A stretch of 64,000 bases of DNA. Source: Oikopleura dioica. Lineage: Eukaryota; Chordata; Appendicularia; Copelata; Oikopleuridae. The notes below the pieces were generated by a model that was not told the origin of the DNA, did not search any database, and saw nothing but the letters and a program-made list of their open reading frames with translations. Made by a program: the position numbers and the translations under genes. Numbering within the stretch: the first letter of the stretch is position 1; the number at the start of each line of letters is the position of its first letter. Shown piece after piece: positions 19,712 through 32,019 of the stretch. The DNA lies in the NCBI GenBank assembly GCA_907165135.1, contig OU015569.1, positions 7,502,501 through 7,566,500 of the forward strand, written 5' to 3'.

Positions 19712-20533
19712 GCTTTAGTTTCGTTTTTAAATTATATATGAGTATTTAACTTGTTTCGGCTATTAAAAAGTGCTTACATTCGGCGAGTCTAGTGCGCCAC
19801 TACCGGCAGATAGTGCGCGGGAGCTGCGTTCCTAAACACATTGCTAGAACGAAACCGTTCTGCGGCTTCATCATGCGATGATTGATCACTCTCAAACTAG
19901 TTTAACTCGATTTCAGTAGCCGTTCATAAGAATTAGGCGGTAACACCGCGTTTATCGTGTCTCCTTCAGCTCTTCACTGTTTTATTTTCGATTTGAAATC
20001 TGAATTGAAGATCGGCTCAGTTTCGCTTTTATAGGAGCTTTCGTTAGTGCCAATCATAAGATATCAAGTTGCGGCTAATTGCTCCGGAGCTGGTCAGATG
20101 TTCCCGCCTGAACCACGAACTCGCCAATGCGCCATCCAATTTCTTTAAGATTTTGGACGAGTAGCGGCTTTTCGAGAAAACATAACCCCTTTTACAATTT
20201 TCTTCGTAGGAATCACCATTCAATTAGGTGAATAACGAGTGAATAAGGTTTCAAAAATATCACCAGTTCTGTATTTGATTGATCTTTTGAGTCCTTTAGA
20301 GAACACGTGTGCTTCTTTAAACCGAAACATGTGAGAAGTTGAATAAACGTTGCAAAGCAGAGCTGATATTTTTATGTTCGAAAGTACGATGATTTATAGT
20401 GTCTGTTGTGATGTCTGTCCCAAAAATATGATCGTTTAATTGACTGGCACCGAAAACGAGAGCAGTTTCTTTATCAACTCTGGATAACGCACCTCAGTTT
20501 GTAAATTTGGAAGATTCTCTTGTGATCTTGGAA
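19712..20533. other. No supported gene
   Basis: Intergenic stretch upstream of the peptide gene, which should contain its promoter. I see no convincing ORF, RNA gene or repeat before the fold-back element begins. Confidence 0.5.
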
Positions 20534-20538
20534 CTTGG
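20534..20538. repeat. Target-site duplication CTTGG, left copy
   Basis: CTTGG directly abuts the left end of the fold-back element and is repeated exactly at 21175-21179. Confidence 0.75.
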
Positions 20539-21174
20539 ATGATTTCAAAAAACTTTTGTGGGGCCGGAAATTGTAAAAACTGCAAGTGCAGTTTTCTTCA
20601 GCTCGTCAAGACGAGTCGAATGATGGGTCTAAATCCTGATAACTCTAAGGATTTACCGGTTTACCGGCTGGTTACCGGAAAATACGTTGTCACCGGCCGT
20701 TTTCGTTCTAGAAGTGATAGACTGATGTTTGACACCGGAAATTGTTCCTTATAGTCAGTTCTCCTGCAGCCTAAAAGATGAAGGTTGTATCAATTCTCTG
20801 AAGAGAGTTATCACTAAAAACAGTAATTTTTACTAAAATTTTGTTGTTGCTGCACGTTCCTAATTTCTAGTCCCATTATCGTCAAAAATAGTAATTTAGT
20901 GATAACTCTCTTCAGATAATTGATACAACCTTCATCTTTTAGGCTGCAGGAGAACTGACTATAAGGAACAATTTCCGGTGTCAAACATCAGTCTATCACT
21001 TCTAGAACGAAAACGGCCGGTGACAACGTATTTTCCGGTAACCAGCCGGTAAACCGGTAAATCCTTAGAGTTATCAGGATTTAGACCCATCATTCGACTC
21101 GTCTTGACGAGCTGAAGAAAACTGCACTTGCAGTTTTTACGATTTCCGGCCCCACAAAAGTTTTTTGAAATCAT
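20539..21174. mobile_element. Fold-back / long-TIR MITE-like DNA element, 636 bp
   Basis: Two inverted arms of about 279 bases (20539-20817 and 20896-21174) are nearly identical, with only a few differences seen (for example GTAAAAACTGC versus CGTAAAAACTGC in the opposite arm near base 20575), separated by a 78-base AT-rich loop. The ends read ATGATTTCAAAAAAC inward, and a 5-bp direct repeat CTTGG flanks the element. Each arm contains a cluster of at least five ACCGG motifs (about 20651-20735 and its mirror). There is no transposase, so the element is non-autonomous. High arm identity and an intact target duplication indicate recent insertion. The 72-81 codon ORFs inside both arms are mirror images of each other and probably fortuitous. 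Confidence 0.88.
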
Positions 21175-21179
21175 CTTGG
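21175..21179. repeat. Target-site duplication CTTGG, right copy
   Basis: Exact match to 20534-20538 at the right boundary of the fold-back element. Confidence 0.75.
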
Positions 21180-21234
21180 TCAGTTGCGATCTTGGAGAAG
21201 GCAATAATGAATTCAGTTTTGTTTCTATGATGAA

Positions 21235-21441
21235 TTACCTGTCTCTCTGAAGCAAACTGTCAATTCGAAATCGAGCACCTCTCGTTGATAATTGATCAGA
21301 TGTAGGACTTCTTCTCTTCTTGCCACATAAAAAAGGATTATAAATGTATCGAAAGATCGCGCTGATTGCAAAATCGGTGGTCCAGAATGGAGATGATTTG
21401 CCGCATGTTATCATCGGATAAAATTGCATCTCTCTAGTCAT
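21235..21441 (-). CDS. Possible first exon of an unrecognised gene
   Basis: ATG-started frame MTREMQFYPMITCGKSSPF continuing through an aromatic, partly hydrophobic stretch to CGKKRR. No motif or splice partner was identified. The fold-back element lies just downstream on this strand, so if the gene is real the element could sit in its intron. Confidence 0.22.
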   Translation of the reverse strand: MTREMQFYPMITCGKSSPFWTTDFAISAIFRYIYNPFLCGKKRRSPTSDQLSTRGARFRIDSLLQRDR

Positions 21442-21879
21442 ATCGACAGGTGCTGATTGCTAAGCAGAATACAATGCTTTAGTTTTTACTTAACAGCTAC
21501 GTGGTCGTGAATAGGCTGAGAAATTTCCGGCAATAAACCGGGATTACGCCAAGAAAGAGTTTGATCTTCATGTTTTGAATTTCATGTGACTCAAACGACT
21601 GGCAAGTGCGCGAAAATCAACGTGCAACACTCAAGTGCGAATACAATGTTCGATGCAAATTTATACAGTTTGACAATAGCGTTAGAATGTTTTTTTTTGC
21701 GCACAGTTCTTTTAATCTTTTAGAACTTATTAGCTATCTCTTTTTCGGAATCCAAAGTTTCATTTCCTTCAAGTCCACCGTTCCGCCAATATTTCCCAAA
21801 ATGTTGCCCATCGGATCACTTAAAGAAACTTTTGATGGAAGGACACGCAGCGTAATTGATCTCACAGAATTTGTTTGAT

Positions 21880-22990
21880 CTCTCCTAAATCGAGGAGACC
21901 TTCTTTCGTACATCTGCGAGTGACGCCATCTTTAGTCCGTTCTTTACCGGCATTTCTATTTTCGATACATCGATTTATGACACGTTCTTATCCCTTGATT
22001 ACCGTTAATTTCTCTATCAGTTAGAGAGGTATTTTTATATATAACGATGTCATAATATTGTCACTCAAATTTGAACGAGTCTTTACAGCGAACCCATGTG
22101 GTCCCTTCTCTCACCGCCCTGGAAGGCATCTAAATTCACTATCAATGTTTGTTTATACAGCTTGATATTCTACGCTTGATAATTCTACGCTGTGAACATC
22201 ACAGTTTGAAGGTTGAATAATCTATTCCATTGACTCCATTTTCCGAGTTTTCACGCTCCTTTTATCGTTACGAAAAATAGGGTTAGGGTTAGCCAGCCCT
22301 AAACACCAGAAAAATATACCTGAGCATCAATGATTTTTGTGAACGAATTTTAAAATCTTTCTCGGTGTATTTTGAAATTTTCGCAATCGCTTCGGAAACA
22401 TTCTTTTTCACTTCATCCTTAAATTATCAAATTAGTAGTTGGCGTAAACGACAAATTCACTGTTTCGTCGTGGAGCTTACATAGATTTCCATAGCAGACG
22501 GCCCTAACGCGCTGTTCCACTCATGCAATTCTCCACAAATGATCTTTATACGACGTATTTTGAATAGATCTATTTAAATCTATATGTCGTAAGACCGTTT
22601 TCCGGCAGCCAACGCTGTGAAGTCACCCTTTGAGCAGCTTTTTGCGTTTTCTAAAAAAAATATAAATCTCGTCGTCTAATTTGTGTACCTAAGGCATAAA
22701 CGGCTCCCGCACGATTCCCAAGAGCAACTTCAATTTTCGTCTTTCAACGGGCTTACTTATATTCTCGTTTATATTTTTGTATTATTTTTGAAAGCCAATA
22801 TAGGTGATCCAAAGGCGCGCATCTTTGCCATCTGATTTTTGAACAGCCTTTTGACATCATCAAGGGCTAAAATAACTGCAATTATTTTGCTTTTTGAGGC
22901 AGTAAGACTGGGTGTGGGTTAACGTTAATCGCTTGCATCGGCCATAAACTAAACTCATGTTAGGAGCAAAACGAAAATATTCAAAAATCA
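21880..22990. other. No supported gene
   Basis: AT-rich spacer without convincing coding frames on either strand. A short GGGTTAGGGTTAG stretch near 22280 is the only simple motif seen. Confidence 0.5.
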
Positions 22991-22996
22991 ATTTTT

Positions 22997-23505
22997 TTAT
23001 TTTTTGAAAAAACGATATTTCCGTGAACTGGCAAGTGAACCTTTCTCAAAATGTTTTTGCTGAGATTCGGCATCTTCTGATTGCAGTGCCAGTTCCATTC
23101 GAGCCTTTTTGAGAATGAAGGCGCGTGTTATAATTAAAGAAAAAGGCGCGTTTTCTCCACTTTCCTTGCTACGATGCCAGAAGAGCCGCCAGTGATCAAG
23201 AGCTGCGATTCCTTCAAACTCGAGTGACAAAAGATTTAATACTGCAAATTTAAACTACACTACATTTGATCGAAAGATGAATTATGTATTAGTTGGTATG
23301 CAAAACGAAATTGAATAGAGAATTACACCTTTGGAATAAATTTCTTCCGCTTTGGCAAAGTCCCGGCAGCTTTCATGCTCCTCAGCTTGTGGGCTATTTG
23401 ATTAAGTGACCTAGTGCTTAATTAAAGGCTTTCTTACATAAAATCTCTTAATTGCAGCATCTCGGAGAGACTCTTTGTGACAATGACGAAAAAACTATGA
23501 CGTCG
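22997..23505 (-). CDS. Unrecognised helical (TPR/HAT-like) gene fragment
   Basis: Three minus-strand pieces fit together. A frame from about 23505 contains VTKSLSEMLQLRDF and stops at a GT donor. A short intron leads to PQAEEHESCRDFAKAEEIY. A further intron leads to LSLEFEGIAALDHWRLFWH and KKARMELALQSEDAESQQK, with a stop at 22997. The pattern FAKAEEIYSKG followed by ALDHWRLFW recalls HAT/TPR helical repeats of RNA-processing or checkpoint proteins, but family membership is not established. The 5' end is not located. Confidence 0.4.
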
Positions 23506-24193
23506 AGCTCAAGTTCAACTTTTCCCAAAATAACAGTCTCGCGCCTTACGCTCGATAGCTCTCTAAAGAGCATCCCAATCTAATTTTCGGGGAAGCTTCC
23601 CGTTACTACCGAAAATGCGCAAAATCGTATCACTCATTCATTGAGAGGAAGATGGGCGGGCCACCTGCTGATTTATTCCAGAACAGGGCTGGGCGGCAGC
23701 AAGTGGCTTCTTTCGCAGCCGCAAAAGAGCTGAACAAGACGGATTAGCCGAGCCGGTTACGTAAGCCGAAAAAGGATAATTAACACACTGCAAACCACGT
23801 TCTGAGAATTTCTTTCCAAGAAGCTGGATGTTTCAATGTCACGTTAGCGTCTGGTAGTAAACATGTTCGCCGCTTGTACTATTAATTACCTCTAATTACG
23901 CCATTATTGAATACCTACAAATGTGGCAAAACTGTTTTTGCTTCTAAAAATAAGGTATTCTAGGAAATGAGGGATGAACTCGTGAAGACTCCAGTCGAGC
24001 GAGGCAGAACTCGATCTACGATTGACGCGAATACAGCACGCGTTCTCATTCATTAGAGTTCTTCTCTTTCACTGGAAACAAGGATAAGTCCACTCGTGTT
24101 ATTCCATTCCAAATGCGCAAATCGTAAACAATCGAGCGAGAATTTTTTAACGGAAAATCTCAGAAACGATATTTTATTCAGGAGAAATTAGTC

Positions 24194-24590
24194 TCAACAG
24201 TGCGAGTTCAGATATTCTTCCAGAATTTTGAAAACAGATAGTGCTCGAGAAAATATGGAGTCCTCAATTTTGACGATGATGCTACCGCCAATCGGGTTTT
24301 CATTTGAAATGCTTGTTCGGAGAAACTGCATCGTGAAGTCGTTTAATATCTCTTCGTATTCTTGAAGCTTATCCAACTCGGCTATTTCTAGGGACTCGCT
24401 TTGTGAAAAAGAGGTCATTTTTGAAATATCATCCAGGATACACACGATTTCAGAAATATTCACTATTTCCATCTTCTCGGTCAGAAAAAGTGTTCGGAAA
24501 ATTTTACTCTTGCGTCGATCTAGGGCAGTGTATAAATGTTGTGAAGCAGCTGCGCTTGGATTTTTCAGAGTCAGTAATGATTCGCAATGA
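24194..24590 (-). CDS. Unrecognised acidic protein, C-terminal exon
   Basis: The open frame extends upstream of the first in-frame ATG (24472), so this is an exon rather than a whole gene. It reads GIVIHCESLLTLKNPSAAA, then ALDRRKSKIFRTLFLTEKM, then a Glu/Leu-rich helical part (LEIAELDKLQEYEEILNDF) and ends LEEYLNSHC. Likely acceptor AG near 24591. No domain is recognised; amphipathic helices are predicted by eye only. Confidence 0.4.
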
Positions 24591-24921
24591 ATTACAATAC
24601 CGCTTATCGAAGAAGACCGAATGATCGCATCGTTATTTTATCTTTAGTGTGGCTTTTTCCGATGTTCAGGCAAGTTCCTCGGATATTCTGAAAACAGTGC
24701 GCTTCTTTTGAATATGTCCTTGATCTTTTGTCGCCAGGAATTGAGCTGTTTATCTTAGGCGGTTATTTTGATACCGGCTCTAACGTGCTACTGGATTTGT
24801 TTCCCTTTTACGAAACAGTTCTTGAATTCTGTTAAATACTGCCACTGTCTAACGTGAGCAAGCGCCCATCAACAAAAAGCTGCATCGAGATTGCCAGAAA
24901 GAATAATGTCAGTGAAATAGT

Positions 24922-26048
24922 TTAATATACATTTTCATGGAGGTGGAAATAAGCAAGAAAAAAGGTTGAGCCAGTAGAGCTGATCCAAGCTAGAGCGTTT
25001 CTCTCAAGACGAGGGAGTAGTCTGGTGGCAGGTCCCCAAATGGTGTCTTGTGGCCCACTGAAATGAGTAGTTGTGCATTCGAACTCCGTGAAGTCTAACA
25101 CAAATGGGGCCATAAATTAATACGCTAGTTACGATGTTTCGGAAAGCCAATTAAAATATTTTGTTTAAATATGATTCACACAATCTCATCATTTTGAAAG
25201 AAAACCGCCGCACTCAATTACCGGTCATGTGGTAGAATCGATGAGAAATTCTCTGTTCGTCAATGAACTCCACTGCCCTTGAGCATGAATCTTGCGCAAC
25301 CGATTTTTCAAACGAATAAACTAATGCTTTACGAGGGGGCTTTCATACCTTCTCGAACTCGTCGCATTACTTCCGAAGTCTTAGAAGTCGAGTAGCTTTC
25401 GAAGTCCTCTGTCACTGTTTGGGAGAACTCGTCGTGCGGTATCAAATAAATCCCATTTCTACCGACTGTTCCGATCGGCGAAGGATCTTCTTTTGGGGCA
25501 GACGCAGCTACCTTTGCAGGGTTTTTCACTGAAATAGAGGTCATTAACATTATTGACAACTGTAGATTGTAGATTTATTTGCTAATTTGGCGAGGAAAAA
25601 TGTTACTCTTGGTCAGCGAGTTGTTGGAATAGGGGATAAATGTTACGGGCCAGGTAGGCATAATAAACGAATCAAGCTGGATCTTTGCTTTGGATGAACA
25701 CATCCTGATCACATCCAATTACATCATGTATTGATGGTTTCCTGCTGCTTATTAAAACCACCTAATCCAGTTTTCTAAACAGCGATTCAGCCGAGTTCAT
25801 TTCTCGTCGTCTTGAGGACTTACTATGTGGAAGTTTCCATAAACTATTATTACGTGCAATTTAGACCATCAACTTTAGTTAATTTATGTTAAACTATGTC
25901 AACGACTCAACTAATTGCTTACATTTAATATGATATATGAGGCCAACAAATAACCAGAGGAAGAAACAAATCGCCAGAACTCCTCCAATAATGTAATACG
26001 AAATCGGGAAGAGCGCTTCTTTCAGAATCTCTGAGCTTCCAGCTACTT
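24922..26048 (-). CDS. Single-pass membrane protein, C-terminal part
   Basis: Three exons join with consistent phase-1 GT-AG introns. Exon 26048-25923 encodes one membrane segment (YYIIGGVLAICFFLWLFVGL) ending IYHIK. Exon 25528-25349 encodes a cytoplasmic tail (NPAKVAASAPKEDPSP, GIYLIPHDEFSQTV, DFESYSTSK). Exon 25094-24922 (DFTEFECTTTHFSGPQDT) is a possible C-terminus; alternatively the protein stops within 25329-25348. Tyr in DFESYS and several Ser/Thr could be phosphorylated. The extracellular part upstream of 26048 is unresolved; frames at 26100-26547 are open but not joinable. A type I receptor or adhesion protein is plausible but not shown. Confidence 0.5.
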
Positions 26049-26549
26049 CTATGAAATTAAAAAGGACTGCTTGTCGCTTGTCATTGTCTCTTGATTAAAA
26101 GTGGACGGTTGCTTCTCAAATGGGGAAATTTAGAGGACGGCGCGCTCGTTAAATGCTCCAAAGCTCCCCAACAGATCTCCTTCTGACGACATTTTTGTTT
26201 TTGACTTTTTATTGCGCATTATGTAGCTTTCTTTCAGCTGCGGTTTTTGAGGATTGGAAAGTAACTGTAGCGCAAGAATAGGCAGTAGGTATAATTTCCG
26301 CACTCGATCTGTGTTGAACCACGTGCTCGCTGATAGTAAAGAGAGCTACTATTAGATGAACGGTGACCTGACGAGAGAAGAATTTTTGCGTCCGTTCTCT
26401 TATACTGTTTACAAAGCGAGATCGGCAAAGTCTTAAGGTAATAATATTCTGACTGTTATTGAAAAATTGACGAACTCGGATAATGAGAGTAGACGAAGAT
26501 AAGAAAAACGAGGCTAGCGGATTAATTACGGGAGTTATTTTTAGCAAGT

Positions 26550-27270
26550 ATTATGCTCTCGATGGCTTTATTTACGTCGAAGGTTTTATTACCTTCCAAA
26601 AAAGCTTGACCTAGTATAGGGTTATCAAAACAGCTCGACTTGAAGAGACAGAGCAGCAGTAATGCTTGAATCATCATTGTCTTCAGTGATGTAGTGTATT
26701 TAAATTCACGTGGCGAATGTCGTCGGAAATCGGCAAACTCGGCGACTGTGGAGTCGAATCAGAATTCGGATCAGGCGCAAGAGTCACAAGCTTTGAAAAA
26801 AAAATGACGAAAACTTTAAATTCTCACGTTCGATTTCACCCAAGTCTCTTTTTTTGTTATAGCTCTAAAACCAATCATGCGAAAATTACAACTACCGCAC
26901 TTCTTATAACAACTGGCAGATGCCAACTTCCTAACTTTTTATAAGTTATCAATTATAAGTTAAATGGGATAAAACTACGTCAAATAATCACATGATATTT
27001 GCGGGCAGATATTGTGCTTCTTCTTGCGTTTATAATAACTCTGATTATCAAATATTTTATCAGAATATCATTTTATAATCAGACGCTTGATTATTTACGT
27101 GATTTTACGTAAGATTTGCTTTATTGAAACAAGACTATTTTATTTTTCAGAAATATATACAGATGTTTCTGGAACTGATGCGAGGAGAGTATTTCAATTT
27201 CGAGGCCATTGTGACTGTAGGGATGAGTTCAGTTTCGAACGAAAAAGTACAGAAAACTGTTTTTAAAAAT
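26550..27270. other. No supported gene
   Basis: AT-rich spacer downstream of the SLC26 gene (minus strand). A 75-codon plus-strand ORF at 26717-26944 has no supporting feature. Confidence 0.45.
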
Positions 27271-27271
27271 T

Positions 27272-30200
27272 CTAGAGTTTTGAATCGTCGCTTTCGCGAG
27301 AAAGATCGGAAGAAGTAGTGAGCTCGTTCTTTTCTTTGAGCATCGCTAATCCATCCAACAGCGTCGGGTATATGCCAACATTGACCTCTTCAGAGATGCC
27401 AGAGATATTGAGCAGATTCATTGTTTTCTCACTGACACAGCAGAAGCCAACGAAGTCTAGAAATTGGATCAAAAATGTAAAAATGGCCGAAGACTTAACA
27501 AACTTCTTCAATTTACTTGTAAGCGACGCATCTACCTGAAATTATCAATACAAATTTGGGATTTCTTTTATCAAATGGACAGGAGATTGCGGTTGTTAAC
27601 TATTTCGCGAAATTACGACGGGCAATGTCCTGTGGCATGTTAGTGTATTCAGATTAAAGTCCAGAAAATAAACGCTTTTAAGGGTTCGTCCAAATCGGAA
27701 TAATTCAACACGCCATGGAGCAAAAATGGACTTGTTACAGAACACTGCATTCAAAATAGATTCAGGGGCTAGGGGTGACTCTTCAGGCAGTAAGATGCAT
27801 GAAATGGAATTTCGATTGACACGTCTCGACTTCAAATGAAATCGAATAATGCGCTCATAACGGTGAAACGTAATAGAAGAGCCTATCTCTCTTACCAATA
27901 TGTTTTATGACGGCTTCGAGCGTGTTCCGGCCAACACAATCGATGTAAGACACCTCCGAAAAGTCCAACAGCATCTGGCCGCGTCTGGGAAGCGCCTAAA
28001 CCATCAAAATTAGGAGATAACTCGCCGTGACTTTGCTCGCAATTTCCTTGCTCCTTGGCAGCCCCAGAATGGACTTGGATCTTGTTGGACAAACTAGATT
28101 AATCAGCTTTGGGAACTTACAACGAGAACTTTCTCAGCTGAAGCGAAATCGAGTGAACCAGGCAATTTATAGATCGGGTACTCAGAAACATTCAACGACT
28201 CGTACTGCTCTTCAAGGAGAGCTCTTGCAAAGTTCTTCGAAGATCTTTTATTGTTAAATCGTACGTAAGAGGCTCCCGTTTCCTGTTTCTCTAAAAATAT
28301 CTCCTTCTGGCGTCGTGCCGAGTTCGGCAACAACAACGTCGGTTTTGCGCACCACCACCGAGAGTAAAAGAATAAGGATAGCTAAACCAAGACCAAGATC
28401 GATTCCAAATACGAGAACGGATATGAAGGAGCCCACCCAAACGCCAAAGTCGACTTTTGAAAACTTCCAGAGTTCCGGCAACGCGTGGAACTGGATGAAC
28501 ATGCCTCGCAGATTAACAGCGATCACACTCGCCAAAAGTGCTTTGGGAATCACCGAGAAGTACGGGCCAGCGACGACTAAAATGAATAAGACTTGAAGTC
28601 AAGTCCAGTCACTTACGGAGAAATATTAAGATAACGATACATGACATGATGCCAGCGAGCTGAGTTCTTCCTCCAGAAGCCTAAAGGTCATATTTCGTCA
28701 GGCATTAATTAGAAATTATCGATTCGTCCTGATTCACTTGGCTCTCGAGTATAATATTAACTGTCTAGAATCTTCTCCTGTATACCAATTAAAGTAGGTT
28801 AGTCAACATAATGTTACGCAATGTTTTCTAGTGATTTTTCTTTCCCGTATCTATTTCCCAATGAATCAAATTTGAAGCTAAGAAGAAAAAAACACCGCCA
28901 AGATTGGAACGTGACGAGTTCGAGAGAAACTCCACGTTCAAAGTTCGTTTCTCACCTCTTGTAATGACGAGCGCGAGAGGGATGCCGCACCTGGAATTGA
29001 TGAAAAGAACGCAGAGCCTGAATCACTCAAATTAAAACAAACTCGAGTTAATTAATAAAACTAGGAATTTTAAAGAAGTCTGCCTTACAAATATTCGCGA
29101 TGCCGATGGCCAGAGCTTCTTGCATCGCGTCGATTTGGTAGTTGTTCTTTTTGTGGTTTAAATAATTGCGATTTCGGATAATTGAGAAATGCAATCAATG
29201 AACCAGCCTTGAATGCGAAGAGTTTGCCCAGAGAAAGGTTTGTCGAGTAGGCCACGACAGAGATCGGAATTACTTCGGCAATCATTTTCGACCACAGTGT
29301 GACATCGGGAAGCACAGGCACCGGCAGTCCTTTCGGTATTTCACCTACTTCGGGTATTTTGCCTAAACTTCCCCACTCGGGCGCGAATGTTTGCGAAATG
29401 GCGAAAATGACAATCAGAAGGAGCTCCCCGGGAATGGGGAATCCGCGCAGCTTCTCTTTGTATTTTCTCGAAGCCCACTTTGATTGGGTTAATGGTTTTC
29501 GCTGGTGTTTTGAGTACCTTGATTGGGACGAGAATGGAGATGCAAATGATGGAGACAACGATGGAGCCGACGTTTGCGTGCTTGAGACTTTTGAGAATAT
29601 TCACCCAGGTTACAAATAATCCACCAACATCCATGTTTCGAGGGACGTGAATTCTCGTCAGTCCGAGCTTGGCGGGATCGTCATTGCGACAGTAATCGTG
29701 CGCATTATCGACATTTGAACGATGTTTGATAATAAGAGCGATGATAGACTCAAAACAGGGCATTAAGTGCGGTGCAAAAATTGTTAGCAAATTGTGTCCA
29801 CTTGCAAGAGCGGAGTGGTGGTGGTTTCTGCGGTCTCAAAGAACCCACTGGATGATGCTCTCCCGATTTGAGAAAAACCGGGGCTTGGTAAATAAGTTAA
29901 GCTACTGTAATAAGCTTGAAAAACGACTTGCAAGCCGAATTACTTGTAGAGCTAATTTCCGCGTCTTGGCAAGCGCGTACGGCAGATTCTAGGACCCCCA
30001 CCGTCAAGCCAAAATTTGATACACTAAGCCTAAATCGTGTTCGACTTTTTGCTTTACACATGAACGATGATCCCAGATCATGACGGTGACTTGTGACGTA
30101 AGGACGAAAAATGCAGCAGCTGTCGTGAACCCTTAAAGAAACCCGATTATACAACAATACATTTCGAACTTATTCCGAACGCGAGAGTGCGTGCGGGTGA

Positions 30201-32017
30201 TTACTGCAAAATCGCCAAATTTGTCGCGAAGTATCAGCGAAAATGTCACACTTTCTAATCGCCTGTAACCCTGTGAAAGTTCAACAGCGTCGGTCACCAG
30301 TCGACGAAGCGAAGAAATGGTTTTGTAATTTTAATAATTATGAAATACAGTATTGAAATATACCTTGGACCACGTGTCTGGGCAAAAGAAGGGAAAGCTT
30401 TCCTATTTGAAATATCCCGAAGGCCACTTGAAGAATACCGCATAGCATTGTTGCGGACACGACGTACTCAGATTGGTGTCCTCAAAATTAAAATTTCGAT
30501 TTGGTCAAGAAGCCCCAAAACATCGCAATCAAAAGCGTGCATTTACAATTCGTCTTGATACAGACATGAGTTCGGACGAAGGAGTTTACAGGCACTTTCG
30601 GAAGTTGAACGTGGTGCTTAGGTCGTTGACAAAGTCTCATCCTAATCCAAACAGCAGTTCAAAAGAAAACTAAAACGATCATCTCCCCTGTCAGAATCTG
30701 AATTTATGAAAATTAACTTTCCGAAAATGATGGATAGAGACCAGCTAAAATGCACGGAAAACGACGCCCGAAAAATGATTATACACTTCTTGGGACACTT
30801 TCCTGGAGTTTCAGTTGAGTGGCACACGCTTCGTTAGCTAAGGGAATCCTGTCGTGCGGGATCCGAGTTTGTTACTTATGACTTGCCTTGTCACACGGTT
30901 AGTAATCGCTTGTTGTACACATGTACACGTTACAACGACAAAGGGTATTTGGGGAAGAATACGATTGTCAGAGTAGGGAGCCTAAGATTAATCCCATTTC
31001 GAAAAGCGTCTTTCGTTCTTTACCACGCAAGTTACCCAAAAATTAAGCTCTTGGGAAAGTTTAAATTCAACTCTGAACCATTCCTGTCATATTCGTCCAG
31101 TACTTCGTTTGAAATGTTTCTGCTTACTGTCGAATTCGCCGTGTTGCAAACTGAAAAGTCGATGTCTTCTACCATTGTTCCAACCATGAGTGAAAGGACT
31201 GCGAACGTTCCTGAACTCACAATTGGCAAGAGTACCGCTTTTTATTTTTCATTATCTTTTCAAAATACAAAAAAAAAACGAAATGCAAAAACTAAGCAGT
31301 TATTCCGGCTCAAAGGATCTTTGAGATGCTTGTGGAGAAAAACTATCGTTATGTAACATTTTTATGGTAGGGCTACTGACCGACAGAAATGTGACGAGAG
31401 GTCGCAAAGAAACTGTAAAAGAGGCATGTGAAGAATTCAGTGTAGAGTCCGTTGATAGGGGGCACGTTTGCAAGTGCACCGTAGGCAAGTCCCTGTGGCA
31501 ATCGAATGAAGGCTACAGTAACAGCTGATATCAGGTCCGAGAAAAACGCCGACTTCGTGTAGCCAGACAGACTAGAAAAGTTAATTCATACAGATAGCAG
31601 TTATTTTTATGCGCAGGGCGGTAGTGAATCTCGGTTTTGGGCGCGGTTGAATTCAAAAATTTAACCCATCTTTCCAAAGTGGAGAGAATTCTCGGAATGT
31701 AAGCTTTTTAAAGGCGGCGCTGGTCAAAAACTGATTGAAAACAGTCTCAACTTCGGCAGAAATGTAACCAAACTCTTACTGGATGCGATATATTCTAAAG
31801 CCACTGTCTACCGCCAGAACAGCGCTTCTTGGTCAAGTATTTTTACCCGAGCGGTGAGTTTTTTGGTTGCTGAGGCGTCTTCGACGTTTCCCAGAAAATC
31901 AATCTGACAACGCTTTCTTTCAGCTTACCTGTCGAAGAAAGGCAGAAATGTTGTACGGGCCCGTTTCTTGTAATTGTAAGACTTCACCTTGCGTAATAGG
32001 GCAGAATTAGGGTTCAT
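27272..32017 (-). CDS. SLC26-family anion transporter with STAS domain
   Basis: Multipass anion exchanger or channel (sulfate, chloride, bicarbonate, oxalate or similar). Exon 32017-31929 starts MNPNSALLRKVKSYNYKKR and joins 31571-31381, which carries the SLC26 signature (RLPQGLAYGALANVPPINGL, TSRHISV). Exon from 31210 reads GTFAVLSLMVG. Then come MLCGILQVAFGIFQIGKL (near 30420), GFTTAAAFFVLTSQVTVMI (near 30130), ISILVPIK joined over a 40-base intron (29517-29478) to WASRKYKEKLRGFPIPGEL, then YQIDAMQEALAIGIANIC, ASLSRSSLQE, ASGGRTQLAGIMSC and IPKALLASVIAVNLRGMF. The STAS domain has MLLDFSEVSYIDCVG and ends with exon 27456-27272 (FVGFCCVSEKTMNLLNISG). At least one intron is GC-AG (29207-29147). 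Subtype and direction of transport cannot be told from sequence. Confidence 0.92.
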
Positions 32018-32019
32018 TG

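Noticed and set aside
20539-20754. Cys-rich 71-codon ORF in the fold-back arm as a real gene
   Set aside because: The same frame exists as a mirror copy in the other arm (20959-21204). It follows the palindrome rather than protein constraint and has no transposase motif.
22270-22290. Telomere-like GGGTTAGGGTTAG
   Set aside because: Only two units; no array, and position far from any end.
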